Below are positions 26,481-33,660 of a stretch of 64,000 nucleotides of DNA, piece after piece. Origin of the DNA: Pseudomonas sp. PH1b (GTDB taxonomy: Bacteria; Pseudomonadota; Gammaproteobacteria; Pseudomonadales; Pseudomonadaceae). How positions within the stretch are numbered: position 1 is the first letter of the stretch; each line of letters starts with the position of its first letter. The position numbers and the translations under genes were made by a program. The DNA is taken from positions 558,001 to 622,000 of the forward strand of contig NZ_AYMU01000002.1 of assembly GCF_000633395.1 (NCBI RefSeq). The letters are read 5' to 3'. Below the pieces are notes generated by a model. That model was given only the letters and a program-made list of their open reading frames with translations. It was not told the DNA's origin and made no database searches.

Positions 26481-27140
26481 TCAGTCGTCGAGGCTGATGA
26501 TGCGCTCGCGCACGGCGAACAGCACCAGCCCGGCCACATCGAATATCTGCAGGCGCTTCATGATCTGTGAGCGGTGGGTTTCCACGGTCTTGATGCTCAG
26601 GCCCAGTCCCAGGGCGATCTCCCGGGTGGATTTGCCGCGGACGATCAGGCGCAGGATTTCCAGCTGGCGGCCAGTCAGGTTGTGGTTCTCCACGGGCTGC
26701 GGCTGGCTTTTCTGGGCCCGGGTCAGGGCCTGGTTGATCACCGTGTGAGCGATGGCCGGGCTCAGGTAGCGCTCGTTGTTGCGCAGCGCTTCAAGTGCGT
26801 GTTCGAGTTCGGTAGCAGTGGTGTCCTTGAGCAGGTAGCCGTGGGCGCCAGACTCCAGGGCCTGCATGATCAGGTTCGGGTCGGTGTGCATGGAGAGAAT
26901 CAGCACCTTGCTCTGCGGGTGCAGCGCCTTGAGCTGACGCAGGGCGTCGAGGCCGCCGGTGCGCTTCATCGACAGGTCCAGGAGGATAATGTCCGGCTGC
27001 AGCTCCTCGACCATGTCCAGTAGGTGAGCACCGTCATCGGCCTCACCGATCACCGCGTATCCGGGAATGTCCATGACCAGGGCGCGCACGCCAGCCCGGA
27101 TGAGCGAGTGGTCATCCACCAAGAGTAAATTACAGGTCAA
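26481..27140 (-). CDS. NarL/FixJ-type response regulator
   Basis: A 219-residue DNA-binding regulator. The receiver domain has acidic Asp9-Asp10, the phospho-acceptor Asp55 in DIILLDLSM and the conserved Lys in YLLKDTT. The C-terminal LuxR helix-turn-helix has LTGRQLEILRLIVRGKSTREIA and SIKTVETHRS. The start is TTG at 27140, overlapping the TGA of the sensor kinase (TTGA), because the receiver domain begins at once and no ATG exists before it. This means coupled expression with the kinase. The target genes are unknown. Confidence 0.88.
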   Translation of the reverse strand: MTCNLLLVDDHSLIRAGVRALVMDIPGYAVIGEADDGAHLLDMVEELQPDIILLDLSMKRTGGLDALRQLKALHPQSKVLILSMHTDPNLIMQALESGAHGYLLKDTTATELEHALEALRNNERYLSPAIAHTVINQALTRAQKSQPQPVENHNLTGRQLEILRLIVRGKSTREIALGLGLSIKTVETHRSQIMKRLQIFDVAGLVLFAVRERIISLDD

Positions 27141-28030
27141 TGTAAAACCTTATTCGTACTGGCCCGCTCCAGGGTGCGAGGGGCCCAGGGAAAGAGTGCT
27201 TCGATCTGGGTGCCGTGGTCGGCCTCGCTGGTGACCGTGAGGGTGCCCCCCAGCTGGCTGATACGTTCCTGCATGCCGGCCATGCCGCGCTGACCCTGGG
27301 CGCCAGGGTTGCTGGCCGGGGCAAATCCCAGGCCGTCATCGCTGATGAACAGGGAAAGCCCTTCCGGCAGGCGTTGTACGCGTACCAGCAGGTTCTTTGC
27401 CTGGGCGTGGCGCAGCATGTTGGTCACCGCTTCCTGGGTGATGCGAAATGCGGCGACGGCCATTTCCTCCGGGATTCCCGCCAGGCGCTGGCGGCATTCC
27501 AGGCTCCAGTGCACCGAGGTGTTCTCCAGAGTCTTGAGCAGATGGGCGCGCAGGCTGGCTTCCAGTCCGAGACTGGCCAGTTGCCGGGGATGAAGAATGG
27601 CGGAGACGTCACGCACCTTGGCCAGGGTTTCTTCCAGGGTGGTGCCGAGCACCGTGCAGTGTTCCTGCAGGTCATCCGGCAGGCGCCGCTTGAGCCAGTC
27701 GGTCTGCAGCTTGGCTGCGGTCAGCAACTGGCCGATGTCATCGTGAAGTTCGCGACTGAGGCGGTGGCGTTCATTTTCTTTGACTTCCAGCAGGCGCTCG
27801 GCGAGCTCCTGAGGCAGAAACCGGATGGACTTGCGCGAAGAGCCGTATTGCATCCAGATGCAGGCCAGGGCCGCTACATTGAGGGCCAGCAGTGCCAGGG
27901 GCAGGGGTTGGCCCTGGCAATAGACCCACACCGTGGCCAATGCCGAGCAGGAGCACAGCAAGAGGCTGAGCCAGCGAAGATGATCACGGGAGGGAGGCCA
28001 AGTGAAGAATGACTTGAGGCTGGCGTACAT
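27137..28030 (-). CDS. Membrane sensor histidine kinase (NarX-like HisKA_3)
   Basis: About 297 residues. Two hydrophobic segments near the N terminus (LRWLSLLLCSCSALATVWVY and LALLALNVAALACIWM) leave almost no periplasmic domain, so the signal may be sensed within the membrane. The dimerisation/phosphoacceptor helix is ERHRLSRELHDDIGQLL, with His96 counted from ATG 28030. The ATPase domain has an N-box-like ITQEAVTNMLRHAQAKN and a G-box DDGLGF. The start is uncertain: the frame extends to a TTG at 28129, and neither has a strong ribosome site. It pairs with the overlapping response regulator. Confidence 0.82.
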   Translation of the reverse strand: MYASLKSFFTWPPSRDHLRWLSLLLCSCSALATVWVYCQGQPLPLALLALNVAALACIWMQYGSSRKSIRFLPQELAERLLEVKENERHRLSRELHDDIGQLLTAAKLQTDWLKRRLPDDLQEHCTVLGTTLEETLAKVRDVSAILHPRQLASLGLEASLRAHLLKTLENTSVHWSLECRQRLAGIPEEMAVAAFRITQEAVTNMLRHAQAKNLLVRVQRLPEGLSLFISDDGLGFAPASNPGAQGQRGMAGMQERISQLGGTLTVTSEADHGTQIEALFPWAPRTLERASTNKVLH

Positions 28031-28557
28031 AGCGGATGGAGCCAATGAATGTTCGCTGCGAAGAGCCCGGTCCAACGTGGATGACGGGGCTTGTTTGAGT
28101 AACGCTGTATTTTGAATGCCCGGTTTCAATCAATACTCTCGGCCTATCTTGTAGTGGCGGGTAGTGATTGCCGACATTGAAATCAATGTGCCATTAAGTG
28201 TGTCCGTTTATGCGCGGCATAATACCACCGAAGATACCGTTGGTCGCGTTTATACGCACAGGTATATATGTCTTTAGAGTCAGGAATATGGGCCCGCGAC
28301 ACATGAGTCCTGTGCGCTCTATCCAGCCCCGGATGGTCGTGGAAAGCGCTATTAATCCGGGCTTCACGGGGCTGCATGTTTTGTAACTGCATGTCCCGGG
28401 CAGGGTCGAAGTTAGGGGGCTTTGCTCGGTGATGTCGCTCTTGGGTATGAAATATTCAATAACGACCGAAGGCTTGCCCGCCGGCCCAATTGCTTATTGA
28501 TTTTTCACTGGTTGACCGGAGTTGTTATCTGTCACCTGGCAGGGGGAGTTACAACTT
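28031..28557. other. Intergenic region with an inverted repeat, no supported gene
   Basis: This stretch is visibly more AT-rich than its surroundings and has no ORF with coding character. An imperfect inverted repeat, AGCCCCGGAT (28325-28334) and ATCCGGGCT (28355-28363), could form a hairpin in RNA, but no T-tract follows. It holds the promoter of the sensor kinase. A small RNA cannot be excluded from sequence alone. Confidence 0.35.
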
Positions 28558-28995
28558 CTAATGATTGCAGGAGGGGTATGCGCAGGTGCAGTTCTGTGCC
28601 ACCTGACCTGCCAGCTCTTCGATCAGCATGACCTGCTCGGTGTCATCCAGATTGAGCTGTCCGTTTTGCGGGTCGATCAGTTCCAGTTGCCAGGCCATCA
28701 GTGTCAGGCAGCTTTTCAGTGCATCGAGGAGGGTGTCGTTGAGGTCCAGCGGGTGCTCTGGGCGTTTGAGCAGGACATGGATGCGCAGGGAGAACTCGGA
28801 CACCGGCTGGATGGCGCTGTGGGCTGCGGCCTGAGCCAGGCGTAGCAGGGTGTTGAGCAGGCAGTTGATGGCTTCCTCGTCATTCCTGATCAGATGCAGA
28901 TGATTCAGGCAGTCCTCTGATTTGGCGAGCAGCGTCTGGGCTTCAAGCAAGAACTCGGGCAGGGGGGTAACGCACTTGTGGCCGTCCTCTAGCAT
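28558..28995 (-). CDS. Uncharacterised helical protein divergent from cheV
   Basis: A 145-residue protein, acidic and predicted almost entirely helical (LPEFLLEAQTLLAKSEDCLNHL, CLNTLLRLAQ-like and LLDALKSCLTLMAWQLELI-like repeats), ending in several cysteines (CTCAYPSC). No signal peptide or membrane helix. ATG 28995 is chosen because GGAG lies 6 bases upstream; the long frame ahead of it has non-coding composition. I do not recognise the family. The position divergent to cheV hints at, but does not prove, a chemotaxis or signalling role. Confidence 0.6.
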   Translation of the reverse strand: MLEDGHKCVTPLPEFLLEAQTLLAKSEDCLNHLHLIRNDEEAINCLLNTLLRLAQAAAHSAIQPVSEFSLRIHVLLKRPEHPLDLNDTLLDALKSCLTLMAWQLELIDPQNGQLNLDDTEQVMLIEELAGQVAQNCTCAYPSCNH

Positions 28996-29557
28996 GCTTA
29001 TCTCCATGACGTCGTGTCCGATGGGGGGATAGGGCGTTGGCTGAACGGGTTTAAGGTAAAGCGCGATTTTTGCAATTGGATATAGGATAAATCTGTTTTC
29101 TTTGCAGCGACCGCAGGCTGTCGCGAAAGCTGATTTGGATTGTTTTCGAACGCTGCCCACGTGTCGGCTGCAGCACGGCGAAGCGTATGTGCCGGGGCTT
29201 GAGGGGCGTGGGGGTTTAGGCTTGAAAGGGTGCTGGGCCACCTTTCTGCGATCAAAAACAAAAGCCTGACTCCATTCATGCAATGAGAATGGCGTCACAT
29301 TAATGGCTATTGGATATTGCGAATATCAGGCTGGTCCTGATTGTTGATAGGGGAATCCCCTAGGCGCAGGAACTTAGCGCCGAGATAGAGGTCTCGCCGT
29401 CGCAGGGTAGTGCTGCTGAATTGACCGCGTCAGTAAACCATGATGTTAATGTGACATCAATGGCATCGTGTGGCAATTTGCATGCGGGTCAAGATACGGC
29501 GCATCCGGCCGATATCAGTCTTTAGTGAATTCATCAGAACAAGCCCAGGAGTCATTA
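28996..29557. other. Intergenic region between the helical protein gene and cheV
   Basis: 562 bases without a supported gene, AT-richer than average. It contains the divergent promoters; the only recognisable element is the sigma-28 type promoter at 29489-29515. Confidence 0.5.
29489..29515 (+). promoter_or_regulatory. Sigma-28 (FliA) promoter of cheV
   Basis: TCAAG (29489-29493) and GCCGATAT (29508-29515) are separated by 14 bases. That is the spacing of the flagellar sigma factor consensus TAAAGTTT-N11-GCCGATAA, whose Pseudomonas form commonly has TCAAG. The -10 box ends 42 bases before the cheV start. CheV therefore probably belongs to the late flagellar/chemotaxis regulon. Confidence 0.8.
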
Positions 29558-30493
29558 ATGGCCGGCATTCTCGACACGGTAGATCAACGCACCCAGCTGG
29601 TGGGTGAGAATCGCCTGGAAATCCTCATGTTCCGCCTGGCCGGTCGACAGTTGTTCGCGATCAACGTGTTCAAGGTCCAGGAAGTCCTGCAACTGCCGAA
29701 ACTGACCCTGATGCCCCAGCGCCACCCGTTCGTCTGTGGCGTGGTCAACCTGCGTGGCCAGACCCTGCCGGTCATCGACCTGTCCCAGGCCATCGGCATG
29801 CGCCCGCTGATTCCGGGGCCGAACAGCACCATCATCGTCACCGAGTACAACCGCTCGGTGCAGGCGTTCCTGGTCGGCGGCGTGGACCGCATCGTCAACA
29901 TGAACTGGGAAGCCATCATGCCGCCGCCCACCAGCGCCGGGCGCCAGCATTACCTGACGGCGATCAGCAAGGTCGATGACCAGTTGGTGGAAATCATCGA
30001 CGTGGAGAAGGTGCTGGCGGAAATCGTTCCCTACAACGCCAAGGTCTCCCGGGAAAAACTCGAGGACCCGGTCCTGGAGCGTGCCCGCGGCCGTGAGGTG
30101 CTGCTGGTGGACGACTCCAACGTGGCGCTCTCGCAATTGCGCGACACCCTGGGCCAGTTGGGGGTGAAGATGCACATCGCCAGCGATGGCCTCAAGGCCC
30201 TGAACATGCTCAAGGCCTGGGCCGATACCGGGGTCGAGATGACCGACAAGCTGCTGATGGTGTTCACCGACGCGGAAATGCCGGAAATGGACGGCTACCG
30301 CCTGACCACCGAGATCCGCAACGACCCACGCCTGCGCGGGCTCTACGTGGTCCTGCACACGTCGCTGTCCGGCAGCTTCAACGAATCCATGGTGAAGAAA
30401 GTCGGTTGCGACAACTTCCTCTCCAAATTCCAGCCGGACAAGCTGGTGGACGTGGTCCGCCAGCGCCTGATGCTCGATGAAGTCGGTGCCTGA
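29558..30493 (+). CDS. cheV: Chemotaxis coupling protein CheV (CheW domain plus receiver domain)
   Basis: A 311-residue cytoplasmic protein. Residues about 20-160 form the CheW domain (EILMFRLAGRQLFAINVFKV, then VCGVVNLRGQTLPVIDL). From about residue 180 a receiver domain has VLLVDDSN, the phospho-acceptor Asp in MVFTDAEMPEMDGY and the conserved Lys in FLSKF. CheV couples chemoreceptors to CheA and its phosphorylation tunes adaptation. ATG 29558 follows AGGAG. It is a single gene with its own FliA promoter, away from the main che cluster, as is usual for Pseudomonas cheV paralogues. Confidence 0.93.
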   Translation: MAGILDTVDQRTQLVGENRLEILMFRLAGRQLFAINVFKVQEVLQLPKLTLMPQRHPFVCGVVNLRGQTLPVIDLSQAIGMRPLIPGPNSTIIVTEYNRSVQAFLVGGVDRIVNMNWEAIMPPPTSAGRQHYLTAISKVDDQLVEIIDVEKVLAEIVPYNAKVSREKLEDPVLERARGREVLLVDDSNVALSQLRDTLGQLGVKMHIASDGLKALNMLKAWADTGVEMTDKLLMVFTDAEMPEMDGYRLTTEIRNDPRLRGLYVVLHTSLSGSFNESMVKKVGCDNFLSKFQPDKLVDVVRQRLMLDEVGA

Positions 30494-30583
30494 GTGCTGC
30501 GCATGCCTGAGGCCGATCGTGCTCCTTTGTTTCATCGGAGCCCTGGTATAGGGTGAGCGCTTTGCCCACACAGGGAGCTGGAC

Positions 30584-31387
30584 ATGCGTCTTAGCGCGCT
30601 TTATCGATACCCGTTGAAATCCGCCCGGGGCGAAACCCTGCAACAGATCAGCCTGGACAAGCTCGGGCTGGAAGGGGATCGCCGCTGGATGCTGGTGGAT
30701 GAGGCCAGTGGGCGCTTTCTGACCCAGCGCGCCGTGGCGCGAATGAGCCAGTTATCAGCCCTGTGGAATGACCAGGGTGGCCTGACTCTTGAGGCTTCCG
30801 GCTTCAATGCCCTTGATGTGCCGCTACCGGCTAGCGATGCCCCTTTGCGTGGCGTGACCATCTGGCAAGACACCCTGCGGGTGCCTGATGCCGGCGATGA
30901 GGCAGGAGAATGGGTGAGCCGCTTCATCGGCAAGCCGACCCGCCTGGTGCATGTGCCCCTGGAGCGGGCCCGGACCACCGCCGCTGGCTACGGCAAGGAC
31001 GATGACCAGGTGGCGTTCGCTGATGGTTTTCCGTTGCTGCTGATTGGCCAGGCCTCCCTTGAAGACCTGTCGAGTCGGGTCGGACGGCCCCTGGAAATGC
31101 TGCGCTTTCGGCCCAACCTGGTGATCGAGGGCAGCGCGGCCTTTGCCGAGGACGGCTGGAAGCGGATCCGCATCGGCGAGGTCGAGTTTCGCCTGGTCAA
31201 GTCATGCTCGCGCTGCATCCTCACCACCATCGACCCGCAGACCGGCGAGCGCAGTGCCGATCGCGAGCCCCTGGCGACCCTGCAGAAATACCGGGCCCGG
31301 GAGGACGGTGCGATGTTCGGCCAGAACCTGGTCAACGATACGGCGGGCCGCTTGCAGGTGGGGATGGCGGTGACGGTCCTGGAATGA
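30584..31387 (+). CDS. MOSC-domain protein (YcbX-like)
   Basis: A 267-residue protein. An N-terminal beta-barrel MOSC_N domain (LSALYRYPLKSARGE, then LGLEGDRRWMLVD) is followed by the MOSC domain with the conserved cysteine in LVKSCSRCILTTIDPQTG. MOSC proteins bind the molybdenum cofactor; E. coli YcbX detoxifies N-hydroxylated bases using it. There is no C-terminal ferredoxin domain, unlike YcbX, so the electron donor would be separate. GGAGC precedes the ATG. A strong terminator follows. Confidence 0.87.
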   Translation: MRLSALYRYPLKSARGETLQQISLDKLGLEGDRRWMLVDEASGRFLTQRAVARMSQLSALWNDQGGLTLEASGFNALDVPLPASDAPLRGVTIWQDTLRVPDAGDEAGEWVSRFIGKPTRLVHVPLERARTTAAGYGKDDDQVAFADGFPLLLIGQASLEDLSSRVGRPLEMLRFRPNLVIEGSAAFAEDGWKRIRIGEVEFRLVKSCSRCILTTIDPQTGERSADREPLATLQKYRAREDGAMFGQNLVNDTAGRLQVGMAVTVLE

Positions 31388-31403
31388 CCCTGATGCCACC
31401 ATG

Positions 31404-31440
31404 AAAAATGCCCGTCTCCTTGGAGGCGGGCATTTTTTTT
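31404..31440. terminator. Intrinsic terminator between MOSC gene and ppnP
   Basis: A 15-base-pair stem (31405-31419 with 31422-31436, containing one G-T pair) has a minimal loop and is followed on the plus strand by eight T. The A-run on the left lets it also serve the convergent ppnP gene. Confidence 0.93.
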
Positions 31441-31461
31441 GATGCTCAGGCAGCGGCTCGA

Positions 31462-31746
31462 TCAGCCGCGGTACTCGCACAGGTAGGCGGTGTCCACGGC
31501 GACCTTGAGCTGGAACTTGCTGTTGGCCGGCACATTGAACTGGCTGCCGGCAGGAAAGGTTTCCCAGTCGGCGCTGTCGGGCAGCTTGACGGTCAGCGCG
31601 CCGGAGACCACGTGCATGATTTCCCGCTGCGCCGTACCGAATTCGTATTCGCCCGGGGCCATGACGCCAATGGTGGCCGGGCCTTCGGCCGTGCCGAAGG
31701 CAATCGACTTGACGGTGCCGTCGAAGTACTCGTTGACTTTAAACAT
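31462..31746 (-). CDS. ppnP: Pyrimidine/purine nucleoside phosphorylase PpnP (DUF1255)
   Basis: A 94-residue single-domain cupin. The sequence runs [39 protein letters not shown] and a C-terminal AYLCEYRG, the full-length pattern of the YaiE/PpnP family. PpnP phosphorolyses several nucleosides to base and ribose-1-phosphate. It is a monocistronic gene bounded by the terminator at 31404-31440. Confidence 0.92.
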   Translation of the reverse strand: MFKVNEYFDGTVKSIAFGTAEGPATIGVMAPGEYEFGTAQREIMHVVSGALTVKLPDSADWETFPAGSQFNVPANSKFQLKVAVDTAYLCEYRG

Positions 31747-31827
31747 GGGCGATTCCTCAAGAAAGGGTCAAAAAGGTCGGCCAGTATGCACAAGGCCCAA
31801 ATGGCCGTCACCTGCTACTGGCGTAGA

Positions 31828-32370
31828 TCAACCGGGAAGAATCAACGGTAATAAGCGCGCCGTATTGCGCGCATCCTCCAGGGCCCGATGCTGTTGCCCA
31901 TTGAACTGCATGCCGGCCAGTTGCAGCGCGGCGTTCAGGCCCAGGGGCCGCTCCAGGCGCCGGGCCTTGGCGAAGCGCTGCTTGAGGTTCATGTGCGGGA
32001 CATCGTTGAGCAGGCTGTGCAACTGCTGGTTGTGCCATTCCAGTTGCAGTTGCCGGCGGTCGTAGTCACCCCAGCTGGCCCAGCCTTCCAGGCGTGGCTG
32101 ATGCTGGCCCAGCCAGCGTTCGAACAGCGCCCAGACCTCGCTCAGGGGAGCCGCGCTGTCGATATTGGCCTGAGTGATGTGGGTCAGTTCGCGGCAGAAC
32201 GGTGTCAGCATGGGGCGGCGCAAGGGTCGGACGAAACGCTGGAAGTGGTCTTGTTCTCGGCCCTGGCGGTTGACCAGGGTGGCGCCGATTTCAATGATTT
32301 CCATCTCGCTCAACGGCCAGCCCCCTTCATCCGTCGTGGCTTCCAGATCTATTACCAGCCAGTGGGGCAT
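31828..32370 (-). CDS. DEDDh 3'-5' exonuclease (ERI-1/KapD-like)
   Basis: A 180-residue exonuclease of the RNase T/DnaQ fold. Exo I has VIDLEATTD (Asp and Glu metal ligands), with the next acidic residues in EIIEIGA. Exo II lies around SWGDYDRRQL, and Exo III has HRALEDARNTARL (His and Asp). The size and the ATTDEGGWP motif fit the inhibitor of KinA/ERI-1-like group, which trims RNA or short DNA ends. ATG 32370 is preferred; the frame extends further upstream without family features. The substrate is unknown. Confidence 0.85.
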   Translation of the reverse strand: MPHWLVIDLEATTDEGGWPLSEMEIIEIGATLVNRQGREQDHFQRFVRPLRRPMLTPFCRELTHITQANIDSAAPLSEVWALFERWLGQHQPRLEGWASWGDYDRRQLQLEWHNQQLHSLLNDVPHMNLKQRFAKARRLERPLGLNAALQLAGMQFNGQQHRALEDARNTARLLPLILPG

Positions 32371-32579
32371 CACAAATTCCAGCCTTCGACATCCTGATGA
32401 GGCTTGAGCGTAGCCAAAGCCGAGGCATCCGCCTAGGGGCTGTCGAGGTTTGTTGGCTGGCCTGCTTCGGCGCTGGTCGCGGAAAAATGCCGGGTCCCGG
32501 TCAGCGAGGTTGGCCAGGGGAGCGCAAGGCTGAGGCCACCGAGCTGGCGTCACGCCAGGCATGGAATGGCGCGGACGGC

Positions 32580-33554
32580 TCAGGCAGGGTCATGGGAGGC
32601 GCTTTCCAGCTCATTGAGCAGGGTGTCGGCCAACTCGATGTCGGGGCTGCCAGCTTGCCGGCCGGGCACATGAATGCCTTTTTCCGCCAGGCGCTGCAAC
32701 TGCTCGCCCAGGCGTGTGGTGAAGTCCTGTGCCAGCAACTGCGGCTGCAGGGCGATGATCAACAACCCGGCGCCGGGGCTCTGGCTGCCATCGGTGAAGG
32801 AGGGGGCATCCAGCGACCAGTGGGCACCGGTCAATCCGGCAGCCAGCACTTCGACCATCAGCGCGATATTTGCCCCGCGCGCGCCGCCGAAGGCCAGCAG
32901 CAGGCCATTGATCGCTTCACGGGCATCGGTGGTCGGGCGGCCGTGGCGGTCCAGCGCCCAGTCGGGAGGAATCGGCGTGCCGTCCTCGGCGGCCTGGCGC
33001 AGGTTGACGAAAGCCGTGGCGCTGGAGGCCTGGTCGATCACCAGCGCAGAGTCGCCGCTGACCGGAGCGGCAAAGGACAGCGGGTTGGTGCAGTACACCG
33101 CTTCCCGGCAATGGCCGGTGCCCATCAGGGCCGGACCGTTGGTGGCGGCAAAACACACCAACCCGGCATTGGCCAGGCGTCGGGTGTAGTAGCCGAGCTC
33201 GCCTGCGGTATAGCTGTTGTGCTGGGCCAGCAGGCTGATGCCGTAGTGGTTGGCGCGATGGCACAGTTCATCGAAGGCCCGGTCGAACCCCAGTTGGGCG
33301 ATACCGCCGAGGGCGTCCAGGCGAATCAGGGCCGGCGCCGGGAACTCCAGGCGCGGCTCGACCGTGGCGGCGATTCGTCCACAGCGCAAGGCCCCGAGGT
33401 AGTCCAGCAGATGACAGAAGCCCAGCGCCGGCCGCCCCGCGAGCTCGGCGGCTACCGTGGCGGCGGCCAATGAGTCGGCCACTGCAAGGCTGGCTCCGGC
33501 CCGCACGGCCAGGCGCTGTGCCAACCGATGGGCCTGTTCCGGGCTGTAGCGCAT
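32580..33554 (-). CDS. Ldh2/malate dehydrogenase-family NAD(P)-dependent oxidoreductase
   Basis: A 324-residue enzyme of the Ldh_2 superfamily (YlbC, malate/L-sulfolactate dehydrogenase, delta-1-piperideine-2-carboxylate reductase). Signatures are MRYSPEQAHRLAQRL at the start, an AELAGRPALGFCHLLDYL segment, NSYTAGELGYYTRRLA and TNPLSFAAP in the middle, and LLLAFGGARGANIALMVEVL late. The start is ATG 33554, with AGGAG 7 bases before it; ATG 33560 is too close to that site. It lies 106 bases after atuF on the same strand. Whether it belongs to the atu operon or is an amino-acid/keto-acid dehydrogenase cannot be settled here. Confidence 0.8.
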   Translation of the reverse strand: MRYSPEQAHRLAQRLAVRAGASLAVADSLAAATVAAELAGRPALGFCHLLDYLGALRCGRIAATVEPRLEFPAPALIRLDALGGIAQLGFDRAFDELCHRANHYGISLLAQHNSYTAGELGYYTRRLANAGLVCFAATNGPALMGTGHCREAVYCTNPLSFAAPVSGDSALVIDQASSATAFVNLRQAAEDGTPIPPDWALDRHGRPTTDAREAINGLLLAFGGARGANIALMVEVLAAGLTGAHWSLDAPSFTDGSQSPGAGLLIIALQPQLLAQDFTTRLGEQLQRLAEKGIHVPGRQAGSPDIELADTLLNELESASHDPA

Positions 33555-33660
33555 CTTCATACTCCTGCTGCCAGGCGCCGGCCGGAACGGTCGGCTCACC
33601 GCACTTCTATATAGCTGCTCCTTCGGGGAACCGCTCGTTCGATCGGGCCCTGGCGCCGGG

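Noticed and set aside
28198..28386. Short frames on both strands in the gap after the sensor kinase
   Set aside because: Fewer than 70 codons, no ribosome site and no coding-like composition.
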